The position numbers and the translations under genes are program-made. 64,000 nt of DNA from Psychroserpens sp. Hel_I_66 (GTDB lineage Bacteria; Bacteroidota; Bacteroidia; Flavobacteriales; Flavobacteriaceae). Of the stretch, positions 25,075 through 34,396 are shown in pieces. Within the stretch, counting starts at the first letter, position 1; every line of letters starts with the position of its first letter. The DNA is taken from positions 2,624,501 through 2,688,500 of the forward strand of contig NZ_JUGU01000001.1 in the NCBI RefSeq assembly GCF_000799465.1. The letters run 5' to 3'. Under the pieces are notes generated by a model. That model was not told the origin of the DNA, did no database searches, and saw only the letters and a program-made list of their open reading frames with translations.

Positions 25075-25644
25075 ATGTTTCAATTAGGAAAAACCATAGT
25101 TTCAGAAGCTATTATAGAAAAGGATTTTGTATGTAATTTATCAGCTTGCAAAGGGGCTTGCTGTATAGATGGCGATGCAGGTGCTCCTTTAGATGCTTCG
25201 GAAATTGAAATACTCAAAGATATTTACCCAAAAGTGAAACCTTTTTTAAGAAAAGAAGGAATCGAGGCCATAGAAAAACAGGGCACACATATCACAACTC
25301 CTTTTGGCGATTTCGAAACGCCTTTAATTAACGATGCAGATTGTGCCTATGTTATTTTTGACGATAAAAAAACTGCGCTCTGCGGAATAGAAGAAGCCTA
25401 TAACCAAGGTGAAATCTCATGGAAAAAACCCGTCTCTTGTCATTTATATCCTGTTCGGGTGAAGGATTATTCTGAATTTTCTGCTGTTAATTACGACAAG
25501 TGGGACATTTGCGATGATGCCTGTACGCTTGGCAAAGAACTTCAAGTACCTATTTATAAGTTTGTAAAAGAGGCGTTGATTAGAAAATTTGGTGAAGATT
25601 GGTATATGGAATTGGAAAAAGTTGCAGAAAAGCATCTAAAATAA
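25075..25644 (+). CDS. DUF3109 cysteine-rich protein
   Basis: 189 residues. The N-terminal part carries CNLSACKGACC (about 17-27), with further cysteines in CAYVIF, ALCGIEEA, SCHLYPVR and ICDDACTLG. This pattern marks DUF3109, related to the YkgJ-type family, in which cysteines probably bind zinc or an iron-sulfur cluster. Function is not known; it is widespread and single-copy in Bacteroidota. A good ribosome site (GAGGGAAAA) precedes the ATG. Monocistronic, with its own promoter and no clear terminator. Confidence 0.85.
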   Translation: MFQLGKTIVSEAIIEKDFVCNLSACKGACCIDGDAGAPLDASEIEILKDIYPKVKPFLRKEGIEAIEKQGTHITTPFGDFETPLINDADCAYVIFDDKKTALCGIEEAYNQGEISWKKPVSCHLYPVRVKDYSEFSAVNYDKWDICDDACTLGKELQVPIYKFVKEALIRKFGEDWYMELEKVAEKHLK

Positions 25645-25708
25645 TGAAACCTACATTCCAATTATACAATTTTTTAAACCACTTATACATTTGATTTTTT
25701 GAGTGTTC

Positions 25709-25743
25709 TAAATATTTGTAAATTTCTCATTTACAAATATTTA
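25709..25743. promoter_or_regulatory. 15-bp perfect inverted repeat upstream of DUF4412 gene
   Basis: The arms 25709-25723 and 25729-25743 (TAAATATTTGTAAAT and its complement) enclose a 5-nt spacer. It lies 21 bp before the start of the DUF4412 gene and is not followed by a T-run in either direction, so an operator for a dimeric regulator is more likely than a terminator. Confidence 0.45.
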
Positions 25744-25763
25744 AATTATAAATTTTAGACACA

Positions 25764-26468
25764 ATGAAAACTCAAATTATCTCAAAACTCGCTTTTTGTT
25801 TCACGCTATTTTTCTTTTTTCAACATGCAATCGCACAAAAAGCCTCTAAAGTAGAATTACCCTCAACCTATGATTTTGATTATAGCTACAAACTTAAAAT
25901 GACCCATAAAAAAGGAGATGTTGAGCTAAATTATCTTTTAAAGGAAGGCGCAAAATATTTTGGTTTTGACACTGCAGATATGGCAAAAGGCTCAGATACT
26001 AAAATGTTTATGGTTATGGATGGTGAATTGGGCGTAACTGCAATGTTTATGGAGATGATGGGTAAAAAAGTAGTACAAAAATCTAAACTCAAAGCCTCAG
26101 ATTTTAAAAGTGATAATGATAATTCAGACTATACATTTACTAAAATCGATTCTAAAACGATCATGGGTTATGATTGCGAAGGCTTTGTAAGCGAAAACGA
26201 CGATCACAAAATTACGTTTTACATTACAGATGATGTTCCAGTAAGTTTCAACCAGGTTTTTGGAGCTAATGCTAAGCAAATGCCAAAAGGTTTTAATCCA
26301 GAATGGATGGAAAAATATGCAGAAAATGGACTCATGATGGAAATGATATTTGTAGATAAAAAGAAATCTAAAAACAATATGACCATGAATTGTATGAGCT
26401 TAGAAAAAACAAATTTTTCTATAGATGCTTCAAAATACGGGTCAATGATGTCTGCTTTTGGAGGCTAA
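25764..26468 (+). CDS. Exported DUF4412-domain protein
   Basis: 234 residues with a clear signal peptide (about 1-24, ending AIAQK) and a beta-rich mature part carrying YDFDYSYKLKM and IMGYDCEGF, the marks of DUF4412 periplasmic or surface proteins in Bacteroidota. The mature protein is notably rich in methionine (MFMVMDGELGVTAMFMEMMG and later MMEMIF). No activity is known. Its TAA stop overlaps the TAG stop of the converging kinase gene within four bases (26465-26468). Confidence 0.78.
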   Translation: MKTQIISKLAFCFTLFFFFQHAIAQKASKVELPSTYDFDYSYKLKMTHKKGDVELNYLLKEGAKYFGFDTADMAKGSDTKMFMVMDGELGVTAMFMEMMGKKVVQKSKLKASDFKSDNDNSDYTFTKIDSKTIMGYDCEGFVSENDDHKITFYITDDVPVSFNQVFGANAKQMPKGFNPEWMEKYAENGLMMEMIFVDKKKSKNNMTMNCMSLEKTNFSIDASKYGSMMSAFGG

Positions 26469-28444
26469 GCTGAACGCAAAACATTTGATCGTGTTGGTAT
26501 TTTCACAATAACGTTAGTACCAATGGCTTTTCGATTGTCATCAAATAAATCTTCAATCTCAATGTTGTAATCGTTGGTATAGTCTTTAGAGAAGTTAGCA
26601 AGTCTTGCTTTTGTAATTGCTATACCAACAGATTTACGTTTAATAAGTTTGTCGTTATTTATTTTTTCAGCCTCTGCTCTACCTATTCCATTATCTTTAA
26701 TAGAAATCATTATACAATCATCTTGTGTTCTATAGACATGCAAGACAATTTTCTTGTCATCTTTTTTAGACGATAAACCGTGCCAGAGCGCATTTTCAAG
26801 AAATGGCTGCAATACAAGAGAAGGCAATTTTATATTTGCTGAATTGATGTTATCGTCAACATTAATTTCAAAATCTATCTCGTTAGAAAAGCGTATATTT
26901 TCTATATTCATGTACAATTTCATGGTGTCCAGCTCATCTTCTAAAGAATTTTCCTTTTCCGAAGAAGCCACCAAAATTTTTCTAATGAGCTTGGAAAACT
27001 TATTTAAATAATAGACTGCATTTTCTTTCTCGTTATTGATGATGTATAATTTTATGGAGTTTAATGAATTGAATATAAAATGCGGATTCATTTGACTACG
27101 CAACATGTCTTGCTCCAAAGTTAAAATCTGCTTTTCCTGGCTCAATTGCCTCGTTCTATATAAGGCCACCAAAACACCTACAATAATTGCCAGCACTAAC
27201 ATAGAGTACCAAAAAATCTTTTTATTGCGCTCCAACTTAGATTTTACAATTTGATTTTCATTGGCAAGTGCCTTTATCTCATTGTTTTTAGCTTCATTTT
27301 CATATTGAATTATGACATCGTTCACATACCTGAGATTTCGATCGTTATTTATGGTTTGCTCGACCTCAACAGATTCCTTATAATGGTCTAATGCCATTTG
27401 ATAGTCTTCGGTCTTGCTATATAATTCTGAAAGATGCTTATCTGCCTCAACAATAGAGAGATTCAAATTATATTGTTTGGCAACCTGCAATCCCATTTTT
27501 AAATTTTCTTCGGAAGTTTTAAGCGCTCCCATTTCTTTTTGAACCCAACCTAAGTTAATATAGGAAGATGCAATATAAAATTGATCGTTTATGGACAGGG
27601 CCATGGATAAGGCCTTTTGAATAATAACTTTTGCATCAAAATATTTTTTCTGCTTGATGTACACTTGGCCAATACTATTATAGCATATCACTCTTCCTAA
27701 ATTAGAATCTATTTGCTCATTGAATTCTAATGAAAGTTTATAGTTGCGAAGTGCACTTTCTAGTTCTCCTTGAGCTTCATAAGCGTAACCAATATTTTGA
27801 TAATTTATAGCAAGTCCTAACCTATTTCCTGCTTGCTTTTCTAGTGCAAGTGATTTTTTAAATTGCCTTAATGCTAATTCATATTGCTCTAGTATAAGAT
27901 AGATGTTACCAATACTATTTTGAGAAACTGAGATATTATAAGTAATTGTTTTTGATGGGTTTTTCATTGACCTTGCAATATCCAGTGCTTTTGTATGAAA
28001 ATCTAACGCTGGTTTTACAAGATCCATTCTACGGTAGGCTACACCAATATTATTTAGGCTTATAATTTCAAATTCTATATTTTTTTGGGCGGTTGCAAGT
28101 TCATTTGCTCTTTTGTGTGTAGAAATTGATTGCTCATAATGAGATATGTTTCTATAAATAACTCCTAAAGCATTCAAGGCGTAACTCTCACCTTCAATAT
28201 AATCAATATCATGAGACGCATTTATGAAGGCTTTAACCTTAAGACTATCTGAAGAATATTTTTTAAAAATAGAATCTATTGTTGCATATTGTTTTGGTCT
28301 CAATGACGTTAAATTGTCAATATCTTGACGAAATTCTTTATCATTTTGAGCATTTAAGTTTTGAAACCCAATCAAAAAGCACAAAACGATTACTAATAAA
28401 CAATTAGCAGGAAGTTGGGTATTATGGCAATGGGAATAATTCAA
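26465..28444 (-). CDS. TPR-containing LytS-type sensor histidine kinase
   Basis: 659 residues: signal-anchor (about 12-32), a run of tetratricopeptide repeats (about 85-370, for example AINYQNIGYAYEAQGELESALRNY), one membrane helix (about 410-430) and a His_kinase domain with His455 in QMNPHFIFNSLNS, followed by the ATPase part with LQPFLENALWHG and IKDNGIGR. The periplasmic TPR array probably senses a protein or peptide ligand, and the kinase passes phosphate to the LytTR regulator encoded next to it (28446-29180). The order regulator then kinase, with one base between, shows one operon. Confidence 0.88.
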   Translation of the reverse strand: MNYSHCHNTQLPANCLLVIVLCFLIGFQNLNAQNDKEFRQDIDNLTSLRPKQYATIDSIFKKYSSDSLKVKAFINASHDIDYIEGESYALNALGVIYRNISHYEQSISTHKRANELATAQKNIEFEIISLNNIGVAYRRMDLVKPALDFHTKALDIARSMKNPSKTITYNISVSQNSIGNIYLILEQYELALRQFKKSLALEKQAGNRLGLAINYQNIGYAYEAQGELESALRNYKLSLEFNEQIDSNLGRVICYNSIGQVYIKQKKYFDAKVIIQKALSMALSINDQFYIASSYINLGWVQKEMGALKTSEENLKMGLQVAKQYNLNLSIVEADKHLSELYSKTEDYQMALDHYKESVEVEQTINNDRNLRYVNDVIIQYENEAKNNEIKALANENQIVKSKLERNKKIFWYSMLVLAIIVGVLVALYRTRQLSQEKQILTLEQDMLRSQMNPHFIFNSLNSIKLYIINNEKENAVYYLNKFSKLIRKILVASSEKENSLEDELDTMKLYMNIENIRFSNEIDFEINVDDNINSANIKLPSLVLQPFLENALWHGLSSKKDDKKIVLHVYRTQDDCIMISIKDNGIGRAEAEKINNDKLIKRKSVGIAITKARLANFSKDYTNDYNIEIEDLFDDNRKAIGTNVIVKIPTRSNVLRSA

Positions 28445-28445
28445 A

Positions 28446-29180
28446 CTATAGTTTTTCTAAGAAATCAGACTTTCGTTGTCTAGCAACTGGTATTTTATGG
28501 TTAGACTCCATAATCACATAACCCTCACTTTTTACAAACTCCTTAATTTTATTTAAGTTGACAATAAATGAATTGTGAATTCTGAAGAAATAGTTATCTG
28601 GCAAAATAGCATCAACCTCTTTTAATTTTTTTGTAATGACAATTTTTTGTTTTGTCTCGGTAACTATGGTACTATAATTACCATCAGACTCCACGAATAA
28701 AATATCATCAATATCTAAAAATATAAGTTTACCATCTGTATTTATAGTGATTTTCTTTTTATCAAACTTTTGGTTAAAACTTAATAGTACCTCTTCAATT
28801 TTAGAGTTTTCCGTTAATTTAGAATTGAACTTTTTTATTTTTTTAATAGTATCCTGCAAATCGTCAGAATCTATAGGCTTAAGCAAATAATCAATAGCTT
28901 CGTGCTTTAAGGCCTTGATTGCATATTCATCGTAAGCTGTAGTGATTACCACAGGAAAATCCCTATTGGTAAGCTTCTCCAAAAACTGAAAACCGTCCAT
29001 TGTTGGCATTTGTATATCCAGAAAAAGACAATCAGGTGTGTTTTTATTTAAATAACCTATTGCCTCCTCTGGATTTGAGAAGGTGTGTACAATCTCAATA
29101 TCACTACTAAAATTAGTAAGTTCCCAAGACAAACCTTGAATCGCCTTTGGCTCATCATCTACAATTACTGCTTTAATCAT
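28446..29180 (-). CDS. LytTR-family response regulator
   Basis: 244 residues from ATG 29180; an earlier in-frame start at 29219 would add 13 non-conserved residues. Residues 1-120 are a receiver domain with Asp8-Asp9, phospho-acceptor Asp55 in CLFLDIQMP and Lys in LLKPID. Residues about 145-240 are a LytTR DNA-binding domain (IDDILFVESDGNYSTIV, FFRIHNSFIVNLNKI). It is the first gene of the operon with the TPR histidine kinase. Target genes cannot be derived from this window. Confidence 0.9.
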   Translation of the reverse strand: MIKAVIVDDEPKAIQGLSWELTNFSSDIEIVHTFSNPEEAIGYLNKNTPDCLFLDIQMPTMDGFQFLEKLTNRDFPVVITTAYDEYAIKALKHEAIDYLLKPIDSDDLQDTIKKIKKFNSKLTENSKIEEVLLSFNQKFDKKKITINTDGKLIFLDIDDILFVESDGNYSTIVTETKQKIVITKKLKEVDAILPDNYFFRIHNSFIVNLNKIKEFVKSEGYVIMESNHKIPVARQRKSDFLEKL

Positions 29181-29452
29181 ACTATCAAATATAAAATATA
29201 AAATAATATATTTTGACATTTATGTATAGTTAGCATAATTTCCTGTATAATGAGTTTTTAAGACCATTATCTAATGGTACAAATTTATCTCTATACCATT
29301 TATACATTATTTTTTACCATCTATACAAATCAATATATGATGTAGCATATTATTCGCCATATTTGTAATGAAATTAAATGACCAATCAAATTAATAGATA
29401 ACTTTAAAGTGATCGTGGGGATTCGCTATTTAATAAAATGCTATTAATCACT

Positions 29453-29484
29453 AAAAAGTCAGGTTCATTCCCGACTTTTTTTTT
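29453..29484 (+). terminator. Intrinsic terminator 1 upstream of nrdB
   Basis: Stem AAAAAGTC...GACTTTTT with an inner GG/CC pair, followed by a run of T. No gene precedes it on the plus strand within 2 kb, which implies a short non-coding transcript. Confidence 0.6.
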
Positions 29485-29556
29485 AGAATTTAATTTCAAT
29501 TAAAGTGACTTTATATTTAGTAAGTAGTTTAGTTAGTTTAGTTAATTATTAGGGAT

Positions 29557-29590
29557 AAAAAGAGAGCTATAATATGGCTCTCTTTTTTTA
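29557..29590 (+). terminator. Intrinsic terminator 2 upstream of nrdB
   Basis: An 11-bp perfect stem AAAAAGAGAGC/GCTCTCTTTTT, 9-nt loop and T-run. It lies 300 bp before nrdB and about 100 bp after terminator 1. Confidence 0.7.
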
Positions 29591-29888
29591 TTCAATTATG
29601 CCTTTCTCTTGAAATCTAAAACAGGAGTAAACATCACTTGTAGCTATCTTTTTAATCAGAAATTTCTTGTAATAATTAAGATAAAACCATAAACGTAAAA
29701 AACTAATATACAGGTGCTTATGATTATTTTTAATAAATCACACCTTTTTCTGAGAATTCTGTATTGTTAAAAACTTGTTGAAAAGGTTTCACCAAAAACA
29801 ACGAAATATTACTAACATTTTTGAATCTTTGTTAGTCCCAAATCACACTAGATTTTTCAAAATTTTTTTAATACAAAAACCAAATTAT

Positions 29889-30878
29889 ATGTCTCAAGCT
29901 GTAGAACCAATTTTACAAGAAAACAAAGATCGATTCGTGATTTTTCCAATTCAACATCATGATTTGTGGGAATGGTATAAAAAATCTGAAGCTAGCATGT
30001 GGACTGCGGAAGAAATTGATCTACATCAAGATATTACAGATTGGACAGACAAATTAACTGATGATGAACGTTACTTTATCAAGCATGTTTTGGCATTTTT
30101 TGCTGCAAGTGATGGTATCGTAAACGAAAATTTAGCTGAAAACTTTGTTAACGAAGTACAATATAGCGAAGCCAAATTTTTCTATGGTTTTCAAATAATG
30201 ATGGAAAATATTCACAGTGAAACCTATTCATTGTTAATTGATACATATGTAAAAGACGAGAAAGAAAAAGCAATGCTTTTTAATGCTATTGAAACGTTTC
30301 CTGCTATAAAAAAGAAAGCAGATTGGGCATTAAAATGGATTGAATCGCCAAGTTTTGCAGAGCGGTTAATCGCTTTTGCTGCTGTAGAGGGGATTTTCTT
30401 TTCTGGATCCTTTTGCTCTATTTTTTGGTTAAAAAAACGTGGTCTTATGCCAGGTTTAACATTTTCTAATGAGTTGATTTCTCGTGACGAAGGCATGCAC
30501 TGTGACTTTGCAGTACACTTACATGAGCATCACTTGGTAAATAAAGTACCAAAAGAGCGTATCAAAGATATTATTGTTGACGCATTAAATATTGAAAGAG
30601 AATTTATTACAGAATCTCTTCCTGCCAGTTTAATAGGAATGAACTCTAAGTTAATGTCACAGTATTTAGAGTTTGTAACCGATGGCTTACTTGCCGATTT
30701 AGGTTGCGAAAAAGTATATAATACAGCCAATCCATTTGATTTTATGGATATGATTTCACTTCAAGGTAAAACAAACTTCTTTGAGAAGCGAGTTTCAGAA
30801 TACCAAAAAGCTGGAGTTCTCAACAAGGAAGAAGAAGAAAATAAATATGATTTTGGTTCAGATAGTTTCGATTTCTAG
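29889..30878 (+). CDS. nrdB: Ribonucleoside-diphosphate reductase beta subunit (class I)
   Basis: 329 residues from ATG 29889 (MSQAVEP); the frame is open further upstream but that part is not conserved. Iron ligands and radical tyrosine are visible: Glu80, Glu106-x-x-His109, Tyr113 in [11 protein letters not shown], then Glu in [10 protein letters not shown] and Glu/His in SRDEGMHCD. It forms the diiron-tyrosyl radical that starts reduction of ribonucleotides in the alpha subunit, giving all DNA precursors. nrdA follows after 219 bp on the same strand. The C-terminal end ([11 protein letters not shown]) is the expected alpha-binding tail. Confidence 0.93.
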   Translation: MSQAVEPILQENKDRFVIFPIQHHDLWEWYKKSEASMWTAEEIDLHQDITDWTDKLTDDERYFIKHVLAFFAASDGIVNENLAENFVNEVQYSEAKFFYGFQIMMENIHSETYSLLIDTYVKDEKEKAMLFNAIETFPAIKKKADWALKWIESPSFAERLIAFAAVEGIFFSGSFCSIFWLKKRGLMPGLTFSNELISRDEGMHCDFAVHLHEHHLVNKVPKERIKDIIVDALNIEREFITESLPASLIGMNSKLMSQYLEFVTDGLLADLGCEKVYNTANPFDFMDMISLQGKTNFFEKRVSEYQKAGVLNKEEEENKYDFGSDSFDF

Positions 30879-31097
30879 AACTAATCAAAACGTATAGTAA
30901 AATTTTTAAATAGGACCTAACGCTTACTGATTGCTTATTTTTTCAGAAGAAAATGTTATAGTCCATTTTAATTTCAGAATAAAAAATTAATTATTAATCA
31001 ATTGTTAATCAGTATTTTACTGATTTTAGCTAACTAACCAATTCCTTATTTTGAACGGTAGCCTCAATATAAAGAATTTTAAAAACCCTGTAATAGT

Positions 31098-33596
31098 ATG
31101 TTTGTAGTAAAGAGAGACGGTAGGAAAGAGCCGATTATGTTCGACAAAATCACCGCAAGAGTTCGTAAATTGTGTTATGGATTAAATGAACTTGTTGATC
31201 CCATTAAAGTGGCAATGCGGGTTATTGATGGTTTATACGATGGTGTAACCACAAGTGAACTTGATAATTTGGCAGCAGAGCAAGCTGCAACGATGACAAC
31301 TGCCCATCCAGATTATGCCCGTTTAGCAGCACGAATTTCTGTCTCTAACTTACATAAAAATACAAAAAAGACCTTTAGTGAGGTCATGACAGATCTTTAC
31401 ACTTATGTCAACCCAAGAACAGGAAAAAAAGCACCATTATTAAGTGATGAAGTATATAAAGTCATCACAGATAATAAAGATAAACTAGACTCTGCGATTA
31501 TTTATAATCGTGATTTTGGTTATGATTATTTTGGATTCAAAACCTTGGAGCGCTCTTACCTTTTAAAATTGAATGGTCAAATCGCAGAACGTCCTCAACA
31601 TATGTTAATGCGTGTTTCTATTGGGATTCACCTTAACGATCTAGATTCTGCAATTGAGACGTATGAGCTCATGTCAAAAAAATACTTTACACACGCTACA
31701 CCTACATTATTTAATTCTGGTACACCAAAACCTCAAATGTCATCATGTTTTCTTTTAACAGTGAAAGATGATAGTATTGACGGTATTTACGATACATTAA
31801 AACAAACAGCTAAAATCTCACAATCTGCAGGAGGAATAGGTTTATCTATTCATAATATTCGTGCTACCGGTAGTTATATTGCAGGAACAAACGGAACCAG
31901 TAATGGTATTGTACCAATGCTAAAAGTATTTAATGATACCGCACGTTATGTTGATCAAGGAGGTGGAAAACGAAAAGGAAGTTTCGCTATGTACATTGAG
32001 CCTTGGCACGCAGATATCATGAGTTTCTTGGATTTAAAGAAAAATCATGGTGCTGAAGAATTACGTGCTCGTGATTTATTCTACGCAATGTGGATGCCAG
32101 ATTTGTTTATGAAACGTGTACAGGAAAATGCAGAGTGGACGTTAATGTGCCCGAATGAATGTCCTGGTTTATGTGATGTTCATTCTGAAGAATTTGAAGC
32201 ACTTTACACCAAATACGAAACTGAAGGAAAAGGGCGTAAGTCAATTAAAGCTCGTGAGCTTTGGGAGAAAATCCTAGAATCTCAAATTGAAACAGGTACA
32301 CCTTACATGTTGTACAAAGATGCAGCAAACCGTAAGTCTAACCAGAAAAACTTAGGAACTATCCGTTCTTCAAATTTATGTACAGAAATTATGGAGTACA
32401 CCTCTCCAGATGAAGTTGCTGTATGTAATTTAGCGTCAATTGCCTTACCAATGTTCATTAAAAATGGTGAGTTTGATCACAAGGAATTATTCCGCATTAC
32501 AAAACGTGTTACCAAAAACTTAAACCGAGTCATTGATAGAAACTACTATCCTGTAAAAGAAGCAGAGAACTCCAATTTCCGTCATAGACCAGTTGGTTTA
32601 GGCGTACAAGGATTAGCAGATACGTTTATTAAATTGCGTTTGCCATTTACAAGTGATGAAGCTAAAGCTTTAAATCAAGATATTTTTGAAACTTTATACT
32701 ATGCAGCAGTTACTGCGAGTATGGAAGAAGCCAAAACAGATGGACCGTACGAAAGCTATGAAGGTTCACCAATAAGCCAAGGTAAGTTTCAGCATAATTT
32801 ATGGAACATCCAAGAAGATACTCTAAGTGGGCGTTGGGACTGGGATAAACTAAGAGCTGATGTTGCAAAACATGGTGTTCGTAACTCTTTATTAGTTGCG
32901 CCTATGCCAACAGCATCTACATCTCAAATTTTAGGAAATAATGAATGCTTTGAGCCTTACACGTCTAATATTTATACACGTCGTGTACTGTCTGGAGAGT
33001 TTATCGTTGTTAACAAGCACTTATTAGAAGATCTAGTTGAACTAGGCCTTTGGAATGAAAACTTAAAGAATGAAATCATGCGTGCCAATGGATCTGTACA
33101 AGGTGTAGAGAATATTCCGCAGGAAATTAAAGAGCTTTACAAAACCGTTTGGGAATTGAGCATGAAAGACATTATAGATATGTCTCGCCAAAGAGGTTAC
33201 TTTATTGACCAATCACAATCCTTAAACCTGTTTATGGAAGGTGCAACAATGGCAAAATTAACATCTATGCATTTCTATGCTTGGAAGAGCGGATTAAAAA
33301 CCGGAATGTACTATCTACGTACCAAGAGTGCTGTTGATGCTAAAAAAGTTACTATCACAAGAGAACAAAAAGCTGAACCTGTGGCAGAACCAACTGTAGT
33401 TGCTGTAGAAGTTGATGATGTTGCTCAAAAGCAAGAACAGGCTGCTAAAAATGCTACAAAATTTGCACAACAAAAATCAGAGAAAGCAGTAGCAGAAAAA
33501 ATAGAAGTTGAGCCTATGAGCGCAGATGAGATGAAAGCATTAATTGCCCAAGCCAAAGACGCTGAGGGTGATGATTGCCTAATGTGCGGTTCTTAA
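31098..33596 (+). CDS. nrdA: Ribonucleoside-diphosphate reductase alpha subunit (class I)
   Basis: 832 residues. An N-terminal ATP-cone (about 1-90) is followed by the barrel domain with Cys217 in MSSCFLL, Asn426-Leu-Cys428-x-Glu430 and Cys443 in AVCNLAS; the C-terminal pair Cys827/Cys830 in CLMCGS reloads the active site. These are all the residues needed for catalysis and for dATP feedback. A flexible Ala/Glu/Lys-rich linker (about 750-815) precedes the tail. It partners with NrdB encoded just upstream; the 219-bp gap could carry a second promoter. A strong terminator follows. Confidence 0.94.
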   Translation: MFVVKRDGRKEPIMFDKITARVRKLCYGLNELVDPIKVAMRVIDGLYDGVTTSELDNLAAEQAATMTTAHPDYARLAARISVSNLHKNTKKTFSEVMTDLYTYVNPRTGKKAPLLSDEVYKVITDNKDKLDSAIIYNRDFGYDYFGFKTLERSYLLKLNGQIAERPQHMLMRVSIGIHLNDLDSAIETYELMSKKYFTHATPTLFNSGTPKPQMSSCFLLTVKDDSIDGIYDTLKQTAKISQSAGGIGLSIHNIRATGSYIAGTNGTSNGIVPMLKVFNDTARYVDQGGGKRKGSFAMYIEPWHADIMSFLDLKKNHGAEELRARDLFYAMWMPDLFMKRVQENAEWTLMCPNECPGLCDVHSEEFEALYTKYETEGKGRKSIKARELWEKILESQIETGTPYMLYKDAANRKSNQKNLGTIRSSNLCTEIMEYTSPDEVAVCNLASIALPMFIKNGEFDHKELFRITKRVTKNLNRVIDRNYYPVKEAENSNFRHRPVGLGVQGLADTFIKLRLPFTSDEAKALNQDIFETLYYAAVTASMEEAKTDGPYESYEGSPISQGKFQHNLWNIQEDTLSGRWDWDKLRADVAKHGVRNSLLVAPMPTASTSQILGNNECFEPYTSNIYTRRVLSGEFIVVNKHLLEDLVELGLWNENLKNEIMRANGSVQGVENIPQEIKELYKTVWELSMKDIIDMSRQRGYFIDQSQSLNLFMEGATMAKLTSMHFYAWKSGLKTGMYYLRTKSAVDAKKVTITREQKAEPVAEPTVVAVEVDDVAQKQEQAAKNATKFAQQKSEKAVAEKIEVEPMSADEMKALIAQAKDAEGDDCLMCGS

Positions 33597-33635
33597 TCAG
33601 TTTCATTTAATAAACATATACTACTTTAAATATTC

Positions 33636-33671
33636 AAAAAGCATCTTGATAGGATTATCAAGATGCTTTTT
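33636..33671 (+). terminator. Terminator of nrdA
   Basis: A 16-bp perfect stem AAAAAGCATCTTGATA with its complement, 4-nt loop, then T-rich sequence. Confidence 0.85.
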
Positions 33672-33783
33672 TATTTGTTTTACTTCGGAAATGTTATGAT
33701 TTGAAAAGTCTTGATAGCATATTTGATTACTATTTCATTTATCTTCTTGAAAATTGATTTGTCCTTTAGATTAAAAAATACCA

Positions 33784-33813
33784 TTTGATATTACATCAAG
33801 AATATTATATTTG
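33784..33813 (+). promoter_or_regulatory. Promoter of the RDD gene
   Basis: TTTG (33784-33787), 18-bp spacer, TATATTTG (33806-33813): a good match to the Bacteroidota sigma consensus, 27 bp before ATG 33841. Confidence 0.6.
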
Positions 33814-33840
33814 AAAACCACTAACTAACTTATACTCCTC

Positions 33841-34347
33841 ATGAATCAAATTAAATACACAGTTACACAGGATGTTTTAGCATCTAAAGGCATAAGGTTT
33901 GCCAATTTTATAATCGATTATATCATACAAGTTGTATTCGGGATCGCAATAGGTGTTTTAATTGGTATAATTTCAGAATTAACAGGGAACTATGTTCTTT
34001 ATGATTTGGTGATAGAAACAGAAGGCAGGTTCGCAGATTATATTTTTGGAGCCATTATTTTAATAATCTATTATCTTACAATTGAGTCTCTTACTGCACG
34101 TTCAATTGGAAAATATATTACTAAAACCAAAGTGGTTCTTTATGATGGCTCTAGGCCTACTTTTTACGAAATATTGGTACGCACGTTATGTAGAATTATA
34201 CCTTTTGAACAATTTTCTTTTCTTGGAGAAGATGGTAAGGGTTGGCATGATTCTATATCAAAAACCTATGTTGTCGACATTGCAAAATTTGAGGCTAAAA
34301 AAGCAACATTTGAAGGTTTAGATGAAATTGGTAAGATTGGAGAATAG
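33841..34347 (+). CDS. RDD-family membrane protein
   Basis: 168 residues. The N-terminal ASKGIRFANFIIDYI helix carries the Arg and Asp residues after which RDD proteins are named; two more membrane segments (about 35-55 and 72-92) and a SIGKYITKTKVV loop follow. Function is unknown; some RDD proteins have been linked to ion or proton exchange. It has its own promoter and ends at a bidirectional terminator shared with the converging phosphate permease gene. Confidence 0.82.
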   Translation: MNQIKYTVTQDVLASKGIRFANFIIDYIIQVVFGIAIGVLIGIISELTGNYVLYDLVIETEGRFADYIFGAIILIIYYLTIESLTARSIGKYITKTKVVLYDGSRPTFYEILVRTLCRIIPFEQFSFLGEDGKGWHDSISKTYVVDIAKFEAKKATFEGLDEIGKIGE

Positions 34348-34363
34348 CATTATTATAATTCAT

Positions 34364-34393
34364 AAAAAAACAGCTTTGAGAGCTGTTTTTTTA
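34364..34393. terminator. Bidirectional terminator between RDD and phosphate permease genes
   Basis: Stem AAAAAACAGCT/AGCTGTTTTT with A-run on the left and T-run on the right, usable by both converging genes. Confidence 0.75.
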
Positions 34394-34396
34394 TTC

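Larger units (their letters stand above)
29181..29888. other. Long gene-free region between lytR-type and nrdB genes
   Basis: No credible gene lies in this 700-bp stretch. It contains two intrinsic terminators in series (29453-29484 and 29557-29590), each after a short AT-rich segment with TTAAAGTGA (29404-29412 and 29500-29507). Just before the first terminator, GTGAT (29409-29413) can pair with ATCAC (29447-29451). Candidate content is one or two small RNAs or a transcribed leader. The long 5' extension of the nrdB frame (29775-29888) is not coding by composition. Confidence 0.5.

Noticed and set aside
29775..29888. 38-residue N-terminal extension of NrdB
   Set aside because: It is not part of the conserved family start, and MSQAVEP at 29889 fits the usual class I beta N-terminus.
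30990..31097. NrdR-box search in the nrdB-nrdA gap
   Set aside because: A short AATCAGTA/TACTGATT pairing is present but does not match the NrdR-box consensus.
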